From NCBI GenBank assembly GCA_021203425.1, contig JAJQBF010000033.1, positions 1 to 5,506 on the forward strand: 5,506 bases of DNA, read 5' to 3'. The notes under the pieces were generated by a model. That model did not search any database. It was not told where the DNA came from and saw only the letters and a program-made list of their open reading frames with translations. The stretch is from Clostridiales bacterium. GTDB taxonomy: Bacteria > Bacillota > Clostridia > Lachnospirales > CAG-274. Below, in pieces: positions 1-5,475 of this stretch. Position 1 is the first letter of the stretch; every line of letters begins with the position of its first letter. Position numbers and translations under genes: made by a program.

Positions 1-36
1 CAACTACATATTACTTTTTCAATGCAACACAATTAT

Positions 37-66
37 ATATTAAGTTGCTATGACATAATCTGTCAA
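37..66 (-). promoter_or_regulatory. Sigma-A-type promoter for a gene beyond the left edge
   Basis: Read on the minus strand, a perfect -35 box TTGACA (61-66) is followed after 18 bp by TAATAT (37-42). TTAATA one base upstream gives a 17-bp alternative. It lies downstream of the murJ terminator and points out of the window, so it would drive a minus-strand gene whose start is not included. A 5-bp inverted repeat (gcaac 24-28, gttgc 44-48) brackets the -10 region and gaca/tgtc (52-55, 61-64) overlaps the -35. Both are too short to call an operator. Confidence 0.5.
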
Positions 67-98
67 CCTTGAATCATTTTTTCAGGGTTTTTTTGTGC

Positions 99-140
99 AA
101 AAAAATAAAACTCCGGTTTGATATAATTTCAAAGCCGGAG
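99..140 (-). terminator. Intrinsic terminator after murJ
   Basis: On the minus strand the arms CTCCGGCTTTGA (129-140) and TCAAACCGGAG (111-121) pair as an 11-bp stem with one bulged C and a 7-nt AT-rich loop. A run of TTTT-A-TTTTTTT follows at once (99-110). The hairpin begins 11 bases past the murJ stop codon. This is the canonical layout of a Rho-independent terminator and marks the 3' end of the murJ transcript. Confidence 0.85.
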
Positions 141-151
141 CCGATTTATTT

Positions 152-1768
152 TCAGTCTATAAGTTTAAATCTCTCGAGTATTCCTATCATTTTCCTGCCC
201 ATAGGCAAAAGTATAAGATCCTCACGTTTAAAGCCTTTCATAAGGGCAAGAGCAATTACAAAAATCACTATAGCCGCCAAAATTGCAAAAATCGTACAAA
301 TTGAATTATAAGGCAGAACCATATACAAAAGTTTGTATATGCCTAAACAGCCTGCGCCCATAATAAGAGAGACTATAAGAGGCTTTAGCAAAATAGACAC
401 AAAGTCATATTTTATGCCGGCTGCTTTCTTAAGAGCATACATATTAAGAAGAGCCGCCACAATATAACAGCCTATAGTACTTATTACTGCACCCTTTACG
501 TTTACCGAAGGAATAACAATAAGTACGTAATTAAGGGGTATTTTTATAAGCGCCCCTATAAGAGCGTTTACGGCAGGAATATAAACCTTTCCCATACCCT
601 GTAAAATTCCCGTTTCTATTTGATATAAAGCAAGGAAGATAATGCTTATTGCTCCAATGGCAAGAAGCTCGCCCCCTTCGGGATAGCTGGGAAAGAGAAG
701 GTGAAGAATCTGATCCGCCAGTGCCCCCATACCTATAGCGGCAGGGATTGAAATTATCATAGTGAGCCTGAGAGAGGTGTTTACCTTTGCCTTTACAGCC
801 GCCTTATCCTTCATAACAACACTTGCGGCAATATTGGGAAGAACCGCTGTTGCAAGGGCTGTTGAAATTGAAACAGGCAAAGTTGTAAGGGTGACATATT
901 TTCCCGTCAGCTGACCGTACAAAATGTCCGCCTGCTGTGAGGTAAAACCTCCGGCGGCAAGTCTCGTCATAACCATTTTCATATCGATAAGGTTTGTCAT
1001 CGAGAAAATTGCCGTACCGGTTATAATGGGAACGGCTGTTTTGAAAAGCCTTACGGCTATTTTTCTGCCTTCCTCAACGGCATAGCCCCCCTTGTCAGCC
1101 GAAAACACATCCTTATAATGCTTTTTAGTTACAATGCTGAATATAACAATTGCAATAAGTCCGGCAAGGGCGCCTATTCCCGTACCCATTGTTCCGCCGG
1201 CGGCGCCCATCTCTATACCGTAGCCTATTAAAAGCCAGGCAAGATAAACGCTGAAAAAGGCATTGAAAATCTGTTCAACAACCTGTGAAACCGCCGTAGG
1301 AACGGTTGTGTTAAGCCCCTGAAACCAGCCTCTGTAAACCGACATTATAGCACATATAAAAACCGTAGGGGCAAGACTTATAAGCGTATAAACACTTCTG
1401 GGACTTCCTATAACATTTGCAAGCCATTCGGCGCCGAAAAACATAACCGCCGTACCTATAAGCCCCAGTGTTCCGGCTGTAAAAAGGGATACTCTGAAAA
1501 TCTTGTTTGCGTTTTTATATTCTCCCAAAGCCACCTTTTCCGAAATCATTTTTGAAATAGCCGCCGGAAGACCGGAGGAACTTAATATAAGGAAAAAGGT
1601 GTATATATAATAGCCTGCCGCATATATGCCGTTGCCTTCGTCCCCTATCATATTTGTAAGGGGAACCCTGTAAACAAAGCCCAAAAGCCTTACAAGCATA
1701 CTGGCAGCCGCTAAAATCGCCGCCTGTTTTACAAAGGAGCCGCCGGATTTTTTTGTTTTTTTGCCCAT
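152..1768 (-). CDS. murJ: Lipid II flippase MurJ (YtgP-type, MOP superfamily)
   Basis: This is a polytopic membrane protein of 538 residues that would move the peptidoglycan precursor lipid II across the cytoplasmic membrane. It is hydrophobic throughout, in keeping with the 14-helix fold of the MOP exporters (MurJ, Wzx, SpoVB). After a basic N-terminus (MGKKTKK), the first helix carries R27 and R34 and then GDEGNGIY (42-49). SSSGLPAAISK (63-73), RGWFQG (146-151) and PTAVSQVVEQI (157-167) resemble Bacillus YtgP/MurJ as I recall it, and the length fits that protein (about 540 residues). The start chosen is the ATG at 1766-1768, preceded by GAGGT (1774-1778) with a 5-nt gap. An in-frame TTG at 1778-1780 overlaps that ribosome binding site and is unlikely to be used. 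The gene stands alone, separated from typA by a repeat element and closed by its own terminator. Sporulation protein SpoVB or a polysaccharide flippase of the same superfamily is the main alternative; motifs favour MurJ/YtgP. Confidence 0.85.
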   Translation of the reverse strand: MGKKTKKSGGSFVKQAAILAAASMLVRLLGFVYRVPLTNMIGDEGNGIYAAGYYIYTFFLILSSSGLPAAISKMISEKVALGEYKNANKIFRVSLFTAGTLGLIGTAVMFFGAEWLANVIGSPRSVYTLISLAPTVFICAIMSVYRGWFQGLNTTVPTAVSQVVEQIFNAFFSVYLAWLLIGYGIEMGAAGGTMGTGIGALAGLIAIVIFSIVTKKHYKDVFSADKGGYAVEEGRKIAVRLFKTAVPIITGTAIFSMTNLIDMKMVMTRLAAGGFTSQQADILYGQLTGKYVTLTTLPVSISTALATAVLPNIAASVVMKDKAAVKAKVNTSLRLTMIISIPAAIGMGALADQILHLLFPSYPEGGELLAIGAISIIFLALYQIETGILQGMGKVYIPAVNALIGALIKIPLNYVLIVIPSVNVKGAVISTIGCYIVAALLNMYALKKAAGIKYDFVSILLKPLIVSLIMGAGCLGIYKLLYMVLPYNSICTIFAILAAIVIFVIALALMKGFKREDLILLPMGRKMIGILERFKLID

Positions 1769-1791
1769 AAAATACCTCAATCCAATCTTAT

Positions 1792-1819
1792 ATCATACAT
1801 AACTGCCGTAACAGTTCAG
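1792..1819 (-). promoter_or_regulatory. Weak candidate promoter for murJ
   Basis: On the minus strand a good -10 match, TATGAT (1792-1797), lies 24 nt upstream of the murJ ATG, with a poor -35 match CTGAAC (1814-1819) 16 bp further up. That -35 lies inside the left terminal repeat of the 168-bp element, so if the promoter is real the element supplies half of it. Read-through from typA is the alternative source of murJ transcript. Confidence 0.3.
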
Positions 1820-1975
1820 CCAAACTACTCGCAAAGCGTCTGCTTCGCAGCCGGCGCCGCTTCACGGCTCTATTTTTGCTCGTATTTTGGCGCTCCGCTC
1901 GTGTCTTATACAAAAGTTTCCTAAGTGCGTCAACACCCACGGAAACTTTCGTATAAGACACGGCTGAACTGTTAC
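1808..1975. repeat. 168-bp MITE-like element with 14-bp terminal inverted repeats
   Basis: The ends are perfect inverted repeats: GTAACAGTTCAGCC (1808-1821) and GGCTGAACTGTTAC (1962-1975). Inside are two more hairpins. One has 7-bp arms (1831-1837 and 1842-1848) with a 4-nt loop and one wobble pair in the minus-strand RNA. The other has 21-bp arms (1901-1921 and 1941-1961) with one mismatch and a 19-nt loop. It holds no credible ORF. It starts one base past the typA stop and ends 39 bp before the murJ start, so it fills nearly the whole gap. No U-tract follows the large hairpin, so it is not a standard intrinsic terminator. TA dinucleotides at both ends (1809-1810, 1973-1974) would fit a TA-targeting transposase of the IS630/Tc1 type; this is inference. 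A shortened relative lies at 3860-3894. Confidence 0.7.
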
Positions 1976-1976
1976 T

Positions 1977-2861
1977 TTATTTTCTATGTGCCTTTCTTCT
2001 TGCAACGGGGTCAAGAAGTTTCTTTCTTATACGAAGATTTTGAGGGGTTACCTCTACAAGCTCGTCTTCGGCTATAAAGTCAATACACTGTTCAAGGCTC
2101 ATATTTAAATGAGGGACCAGTTTCAAAGCTTCGTCGGAGCCTGCCGCACGGGTATTTGTAAGCTGTTTTCTCTTACATACGTTTACTTCGATATCGCCGG
2201 AACGGGAGTGTCTGCCTACAACCATACCGCTGTAAACTCTGACACCGGGACCTATGAAAAGGTCGCCTCTTTCCTGTACATTAAAAAGACCGTAGGTAAT
2301 AGATTCGCCGTCTTCAAAAGCAATAAGAGAACCCTGTGTTCTTGAAAAAATATCTCCCTTGTAAGGCTCGTAGCCGCTGAAAAGAGTGTTCATAATTCCC
2401 GTTCCTCTTGTGTCTGTAAGGAATTCGTTTCTGTAGCCTATAAGACCTCTTGAGGGAATACTGAATTCAAGCCTTGTATAGCCGTCCTTCGAAAGGGACA
2501 TATTTGTCATTTCACCCTTTCTCGTACCTAATTTTTCAATAACCGCTCCCACATATTCTTCGGGAACATCTATTGTTACTATTTCAACAGGCTCCATCTT
2601 TTTGCCGTTTTCCGTTTTGAAAAGAACCTCGGGGCGTGAAACCTGAAATTCATAGCCTTCTCTTCTCATCGTTTCAATAAGAATCGATAAGTGAAGTTCG
2701 CCTCTTCCCGAAACCTTGTAACACTCGGCAATATCCGTTTCCTCCACTCTCAAAGAAACGTCTGTGTTAAGTTCCTTGAAAAGCCTGTCTCTTAAGTGAC
2801 GGCTTGTTACAAACTTGCCCTCCTGACCTGCAAAGGGGCTGTCGTTTACGCTGAAAGTCAT
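1977..2861 (-). CDS. typA: TypA/BipA C-terminal half (domains III, V and CTD), separated by frameshift
   Basis: This 294-residue frame carries the C-terminal half of the ribosome-associated GTPase TypA (BipA). From its first Met it matches the family: MTFSVNDSPFAGQEGKFVTS at the start of domain III, GRGELHLSILIETMRREGYE (52-71), and SRGLIGYRNEFL with a following TRGTGIM in the later part. It ends in a basic tail RRKAHRK, and its C-terminal region is the TypA-specific part that contacts the ribosome in the family. It has no GTPase motifs of its own. The Met is an internal residue in intact TypA, and there is no recognisable ribosome binding site before it. Its ATG overlaps the stop of the upstream half as ATGA. 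Joined to that half after removal of two bases, the product is about 609 residues, the normal TypA length. It is thus best read as part of a broken or mis-sequenced typA, not as a separate gene. The product assignment is firm; whether this half is translated is open. Confidence 0.85.
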   Translation of the reverse strand: MTFSVNDSPFAGQEGKFVTSRHLRDRLFKELNTDVSLRVEETDIAECYKVSGRGELHLSILIETMRREGYEFQVSRPEVLFKTENGKKMEPVEIVTIDVPEEYVGAVIEKLGTRKGEMTNMSLSKDGYTRLEFSIPSRGLIGYRNEFLTDTRGTGIMNTLFSGYEPYKGDIFSRTQGSLIAFEDGESITYGLFNVQERGDLFIGPGVRVYSGMVVGRHSRSGDIEVNVCKRKQLTNTRAAGSDEALKLVPHLNMSLEQCIDFIAEDELVEVTPQNLRIRKKLLDPVARRKAHRK

Positions 2862-2871
2862 AGAAAGAGAG
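2858..2871 (-). other. typA: Frameshift site in typA
   Basis: The minus-strand reading frame runs E-P-T-L-F-L-stop, whereas TypA proteins are expected to read E-P-T-L-x-M-T-F. Dropping one CT from the CTCTCT tract (2866-2871) gives E-P-T-L-S-M-T-F-S-V-N and restores the frame exactly, with no residue gained or lost. Gain of one base instead would also restore frame but add one residue. The cause may be a true dinucleotide slip or a sequencing or assembly error. Confidence 0.8.
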
Positions 2872-3808
2872 TAGGTTCTGAAATTTTGTTGTATTCAAGG
2901 GGCAAGGGGTTAGCCACTGAGGTTATTGTATCCCCAATGTGAATTTCGGGCATACCCGAAACGGCAACTATAGCCCCTACGGAGGCCTCTTTAATTTCGA
3001 TTCTTTCAAGACCCTCAAATTCGTAAAGCTTTGTTACCTTTATTTTTTCCATTTTGTCGGGGTCGTGGTGGTTTACAATAGCAACTTCGTCTCCTGTTTT
3101 GATAACACCGTTTTCAACTTTGCCTATGCCTATTTTTCCTACATAGTCGTTATAATCGATTGTTGTAACAAGAATCTGAAGGTCTGCCTCGTCATCGCCT
3201 TCCGGCGCCGGAATATGCTCAACAATTGTGTCGAAAAGAACCTTCATATCATCAGCCGCCATAGCCTCTTCGTAGGTTGCGCCGGCTTTACCCTCTTTTG
3301 CCGAGGCAAAAACGAAGGGAGAATCAAGCTGGTCGTCGCTTGCGTCAAGCTCCATAAAAAGCTCTAAAATTTCGTCTACAACCTCGTCGGGTCTTGCCTC
3401 GGGTCTGTCGATTTTGTTTACGCAGACAACAACAGGCAAGCCCAAGGAAAGAGCATTTTTAAGAACAAACTTTGTCTGAGGCATAGCCCCCTCGAAAGCG
3501 TCTACAACCAAAACAACACCGTTTACCATTTTTAAAACACGCTCAACCTCGCCGCCGAAATCAGCGTGACCGGGAGTGTCTACTATATTTATTTTAACAT
3601 CGTCATAATAAACAGAAGTGTTTTTTGAAAGAATTGTAATTCCTCTTTCTCTTTCAATATCCCCCGAGTCCATAACTCTTTCTCTTATAACCTGATTGGA
3701 ACGGAAGGTTCCGCTTTGTTTTAAAAGCTCGTCTACAAGAGTTGTCTTGCCATGGTCAACATGGGCAATTATGGCAATATTTCTTATGTCTTCTCTTTTT
3801 TGTAACAT
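2858..3808 (-). CDS. typA: TypA/BipA N-terminal half (GTPase and domain II), ended early by frameshift
   Basis: TypA/BipA is a translational GTPase related to EF-G and LepA that binds the 70S ribosome and aids 50S assembly and growth under stress. This 316-residue part holds a full G domain: P-loop AHVDHGKT (15-22), RERGITI (53-59), DTPGH (77-81), NKID (131-134) and ASAK (168-171). The beta-barrel domain II follows (roughly 200-300). It then ends after EPTLFL, at the start of domain III, where the frame shifts; the remainder continues in the -1 frame from 2861. The start used is the ATG at 3806-3808, since the protein then begins MLQKREDIRNIAIIAHVDHG, as TypA should, and AGAGAG lies 8 nt upstream. 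An ATG 75 bases further up would add residues with no family counterpart. The truncated product might still bind GTP but would lack the ribosome-contacting C-terminal domains. It has its own promoter at 3918-3946. Confidence 0.88.
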   Translation of the reverse strand: MLQKREDIRNIAIIAHVDHGKTTLVDELLKQSGTFRSNQVIRERVMDSGDIERERGITILSKNTSVYYDDVKINIVDTPGHADFGGEVERVLKMVNGVVLVVDAFEGAMPQTKFVLKNALSLGLPVVVCVNKIDRPEARPDEVVDEILELFMELDASDDQLDSPFVFASAKEGKAGATYEEAMAADDMKVLFDTIVEHIPAPEGDDEADLQILVTTIDYNDYVGKIGIGKVENGVIKTGDEVAIVNHHDPDKMEKIKVTKLYEFEGLERIEIKEASVGAIVAVSGMPEIHIGDTITSVANPLPLEYNKISEPTLFL

Positions 3809-3859
3809 AAATATCTCTCTTTTCTTTAAAATACTTAATTTTAAAATATTTAATATAGT

Positions 3860-3894
3860 ACAGTTCAGCCTAAACACTCGCAAAGCGGCTGAAC
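3860..3894. repeat. Shortened copy of the intergenic repeat, in the typA leader
   Basis: Positions 3860-3887 match 1811-1838 of the 168-bp element at 25 of 28 bases, starting with ACAGTTCAGCC and ending with CAAAGCG. It then closes directly with GGCTGAAC (3887-3894), the complement of GTTCAGCC (3863-3870). The result is an 8-bp stem with a 16-nt loop. It looks like the element with its middle and large hairpin deleted. It lies between the typA promoter and start codon, so it would form a hairpin in the typA 5' leader. Confidence 0.65.
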
Positions 3895-3917
3895 CGGTGC
3901 TTTACACAATCTTAAAT

Positions 3918-3946
3918 ATTGTAACACACCCAAAAATCTTTTTCAA
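3918..3946 (-). promoter_or_regulatory. Sigma-A-type promoter of typA
   Basis: On the minus strand TTGAAA (3941-3946) and TACAAT (3918-3923) are 17 bp apart, with a TGT just before the -10 that makes an extended -10 element. Transcription would begin near 3911 and give a leader of about 100 nt before the typA ATG. That leader contains the short repeat hairpin. Confidence 0.75.
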
Positions 3947-4014
3947 CCTCATTAAAGCGTAATTTATCTACAAAATTTAAAACATAATCTCAAAAAATTT
4001 ATGTACATTTTCCA

Positions 4015-4043
4015 CTTTTCCGCCTGCGGAGCGGTTCGGAAAG
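4015..4043 (-). terminator. Hairpin after rsmG, possible terminator
   Basis: Minus-strand CTTTCCG (4037-4043) pairs with CGGAAAAG (4015-4022), leaving one bulged A and a 14-nt GC-rich loop. It begins 5 bases past the rsmG stop. No U-run follows directly; the nearest one is about 20 nt further on. It is therefore weak as an intrinsic terminator and may serve mainly as a 3'-end stabiliser. Confidence 0.35.
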
Positions 4044-4048
4044 ACTTT

Positions 4049-4729
4049 TTAAAGAGGTGATTTTTTAATTTTGGCAAACTGACGTGGATAAGCTTTGGGG
4101 GTATGTTTTATCTTTTTTATAAAGACAAGTGTGTGGGTAAAGTCGGAAATTGTGACTTTTTCAGTTTTTTCGATTTTTCCGCCTAAAACTTCAATGGCTT
4201 TTTTTGCCTTCTTAAGCTCTTCCTCGGGGGACGGTCCCTTTAAGGCTGTAAAATATCCCCCCGGCTTTACGAATGGTAAGCAAAGCTCTGACAAAACCGC
4301 CATATCGGCTACGGCTCTCGAAACGGCAAAATCAAAAGCCTCTCTCAAAGGGGGCTTGGCTGCCTCTTCGGCTCTTTGGTGAATACAGCTTACGTCATTC
4401 AAGCCTAAAACCGAAACAACTTCTTTTAAAAAAATAACTCTTTTGTTTAAGCTGTCAAGAAGTGTCAGCTTAACTGTCGGCTCGGCTATTTTTAAAGGCA
4501 AACCGGGAAAGCCTGCGCCTGTACCTACATCTATCAGCGTTTTGTTTTTCAAATCGGCAAATTTGAGAAGTGAAAGACTGTCTAAAAAATGTTTAAAAGC
4601 TATCTCCGACTCATCGGTTATAGCAGTTAAATTTATTTTTTCATTCCATTCAAGGAGCAAATCTTTGTAAACCTCAAAAGCCTCAGCGGCCTTTTCCGAA
4701 ATTCCGTTTTTAATTAAAATTTCTTTCAT
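4049..4729 (-). CDS. rsmG: 16S rRNA (guanine527-N7)-methyltransferase RsmG
   Basis: RsmG (GidB) uses S-adenosylmethionine to methylate N7 of G527 in the 530 loop of 16S rRNA; in other bacteria its loss gives low-level streptomycin resistance. The protein has 226 residues, between E. coli (207) and B. subtilis (239). Family marks are visible in order: WNEKINLTAI (28-37), KHFLDSL (46-52), the SAM-binding loop DVGTGAGFPGLPL (67-79), an acidic residue at the end of the next strand in LLDSLNKR, then FDFAVSRAVAD, LKGPSPEEE and the C-terminal YPRQFAKIKKSPL (214-226). The ATG at 4727-4729 is set by AGAGGT (4738-4743) with an 8-nt gap. Many Firmicutes carry rsmG just after mnmG. Here no mnmG is next to it, and the gene has its own promoter, so it looks monocistronic. 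All motifs are intact and the assignment is firm. Confidence 0.96.
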   Translation of the reverse strand: MKEILIKNGISEKAAEAFEVYKDLLLEWNEKINLTAITDESEIAFKHFLDSLSLLKFADLKNKTLIDVGTGAGFPGLPLKIAEPTVKLTLLDSLNKRVIFLKEVVSVLGLNDVSCIHQRAEEAAKPPLREAFDFAVSRAVADMAVLSELCLPFVKPGGYFTALKGPSPEEELKKAKKAIEVLGGKIEKTEKVTISDFTHTLVFIKKIKHTPKAYPRQFAKIKKSPL

Positions 4730-4775
4730 ATATAAATACCTCTGTGTGTTCTCCGTTTTTGTGATGTTTCTTCAT

Positions 4776-4804
4776 ATTATATATTATATTTTACACAATT
4801 TCAA
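4776..4804 (-). promoter_or_regulatory. Sigma-A-type promoter of rsmG
   Basis: On the minus strand TTGAAA (4799-4804) and a perfect TATAAT (4776-4781) are separated by exactly 17 bp of AT-rich DNA. The start site would be near 4769, giving a leader of about 40 nt that contains the rsmG ribosome binding site. It lies just past the terminator of the upstream lipoprotein gene, which supports separate transcription. Confidence 0.78.
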
Positions 4805-4830
4805 TACCCGATGCCGACATTTCTCCGTAA

Positions 4831-4908
4831 TAAAAAACTTCCTCATTCGGGTCTGCAAAAACAGATTTTATATCCGTAATTTTGCATATCTGCCCGAAAA
4901 GGAAGTTT
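4831..4908 (-). terminator. Long hairpin terminator after the lipoprotein gene
   Basis: On the minus strand the arms 4880-4908 and 4835-4860 pair in three blocks: AAACTTCC with GGAAGTTT, TTCGGG with CCCGAA, and TGCAAAA with TTTTGCA, separated by small internal loops and closed by a 19-nt apical loop. TTTTTT follows the outer block directly (4832-4837, overlapping the last stem bases). The U-run and the position 62 bases past the lipoprotein stop argue for an intrinsic terminator, though the hairpin is much longer than usual and might carry another role. Confidence 0.7.
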
Positions 4909-4970
4909 CAGGTTATTTTTCACAACAATGAACATTGGGGAAATGTAAGCTGCAAAGCGGTGTCATTTAA

Positions 4971-5438
4971 TCAGTAAAGAAACCCGTTTCCCCTTATATT
5001 TTCCGCCCCTCTCATACCTATGCCGTCGTTTCCCTCAAAAAGACTGCCGGCTCTGTTTGTTATTGTTCCGCCATCTACAGCGTCATCGCCGTTTTCAGCA
5101 GCTCCGTTTCCGTCCGTAATGTCTGTTCCGCCGTTATCTTCGCCTAAGCTGTCTCTGTCTGAAATATCTCCTTCACCGTTTATGCCTTCGCCGCTGTCGT
5201 CTGCGCCGCCGTCTTCACTGCCGCCGCTGCTGCTTTCGCTGTTTAAATCTTCATCATTATCCCCTGCCGTATCGCTTTCTTCTTCATTTGTAACATCTTC
5301 GCTTTCCGATGTTTCCATTGTCGTTTCTGCTGTGTCGGTTTCACTGCCTGTATCACTTCCGCTGCCGCAGCCTGTTAATGTCAGCAAACCGATTATCAAA
5401 ACAAGGGCGGTTAAGCCGCAGTTTATTTTCTTCATCAT
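4971..5438 (-). CDS. Acidic low-complexity lipoprotein of unknown function
   Basis: I do not recognise this gene. The 155-residue product starts MMKK, followed by a hydrophobic stretch (about 8-21) and the lipobox LTGC (21-24), so it should be cleaved before C24 and anchored by lipid on the outer face of the membrane. Nearly all of the mature part is Asp, Glu, Gly, Ser, Thr and Asn in irregular runs. It has no Lys, only four Arg, no further Cys, and no aromatic residue until the last 25 or so. The final 30 residues (from about GGTITNRAGSLF to NGFLY) have a more mixed make-up and may be the only part with a specific contact. It is probably disordered and might act as a spacer or bind cations at the cell surface; that is inference. 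GGAGGT (5445-5450) lies 6 nt before the first ATG; the second ATG, directly after, is also possible. It is followed by its own terminator and is not in an operon with rsmG. Confidence 0.75.
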   Translation of the reverse strand: MMKKINCGLTALVLIIGLLTLTGCGSGSDTGSETDTAETTMETSESEDVTNEEESDTAGDNDEDLNSESSSGGSEDGGADDSGEGINGEGDISDRDSLGEDNGGTDITDGNGAAENGDDAVDGGTITNRAGSLFEGNDGIGMRGAENIRGNGFLY

Positions 5439-5475
5439 TGAAATACCTCCGAATTATATTTAAATTTGTTTTACT

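Noticed and set aside
69..311. 80-residue plus-strand frame overlapping the end of murJ
   Set aside because: It runs through the murJ terminator into the antisense of a well-supported gene and has no ribosome binding site or recognisable domain.
2855..2880. Programmed ribosomal frameshift in typA
   Set aside because: The shift needed is -1 (or +2). The local codons CUC UUU CUA UGA offer no X-XXY-YYZ slippery heptamer, and the CUA-UGA-C context, which resembles the prfB site, would give +1 and the wrong frame. I know of no TypA that uses recoding.
2939..3367. 142-residue plus-strand frame inside typA
   Set aside because: It is a shadow of the conserved GTPase and domain II frame on the other strand.
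4831..4908. Riboswitch controlling rsmG
   Set aside because: The rsmG promoter lies downstream of this structure, so the structure is not in the rsmG leader, and it matches no riboswitch fold I recognise.
4746..4931. 61-residue plus-strand frame between rsmG and the lipoprotein gene
   Set aside because: It starts with GTG without a ribosome binding site and runs through the rsmG promoter and the long hairpin. Its composition looks like translated AT-rich spacer.
4952..4960. Third copy of the intergenic repeat near the lipoprotein stop
   Set aside because: Only the 9-mer GCAAAGCGG is shared with 3880-3888; the terminal repeats are absent, so chance cannot be excluded.
5020..5463. 147-residue plus-strand Pro/Ser-rich frame opposite the lipoprotein gene
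   Set aside because: It is the antisense reading of the acidic low-complexity gene. The minus-strand frame has a clear signal sequence, lipobox and ribosome binding site, and this one has none.
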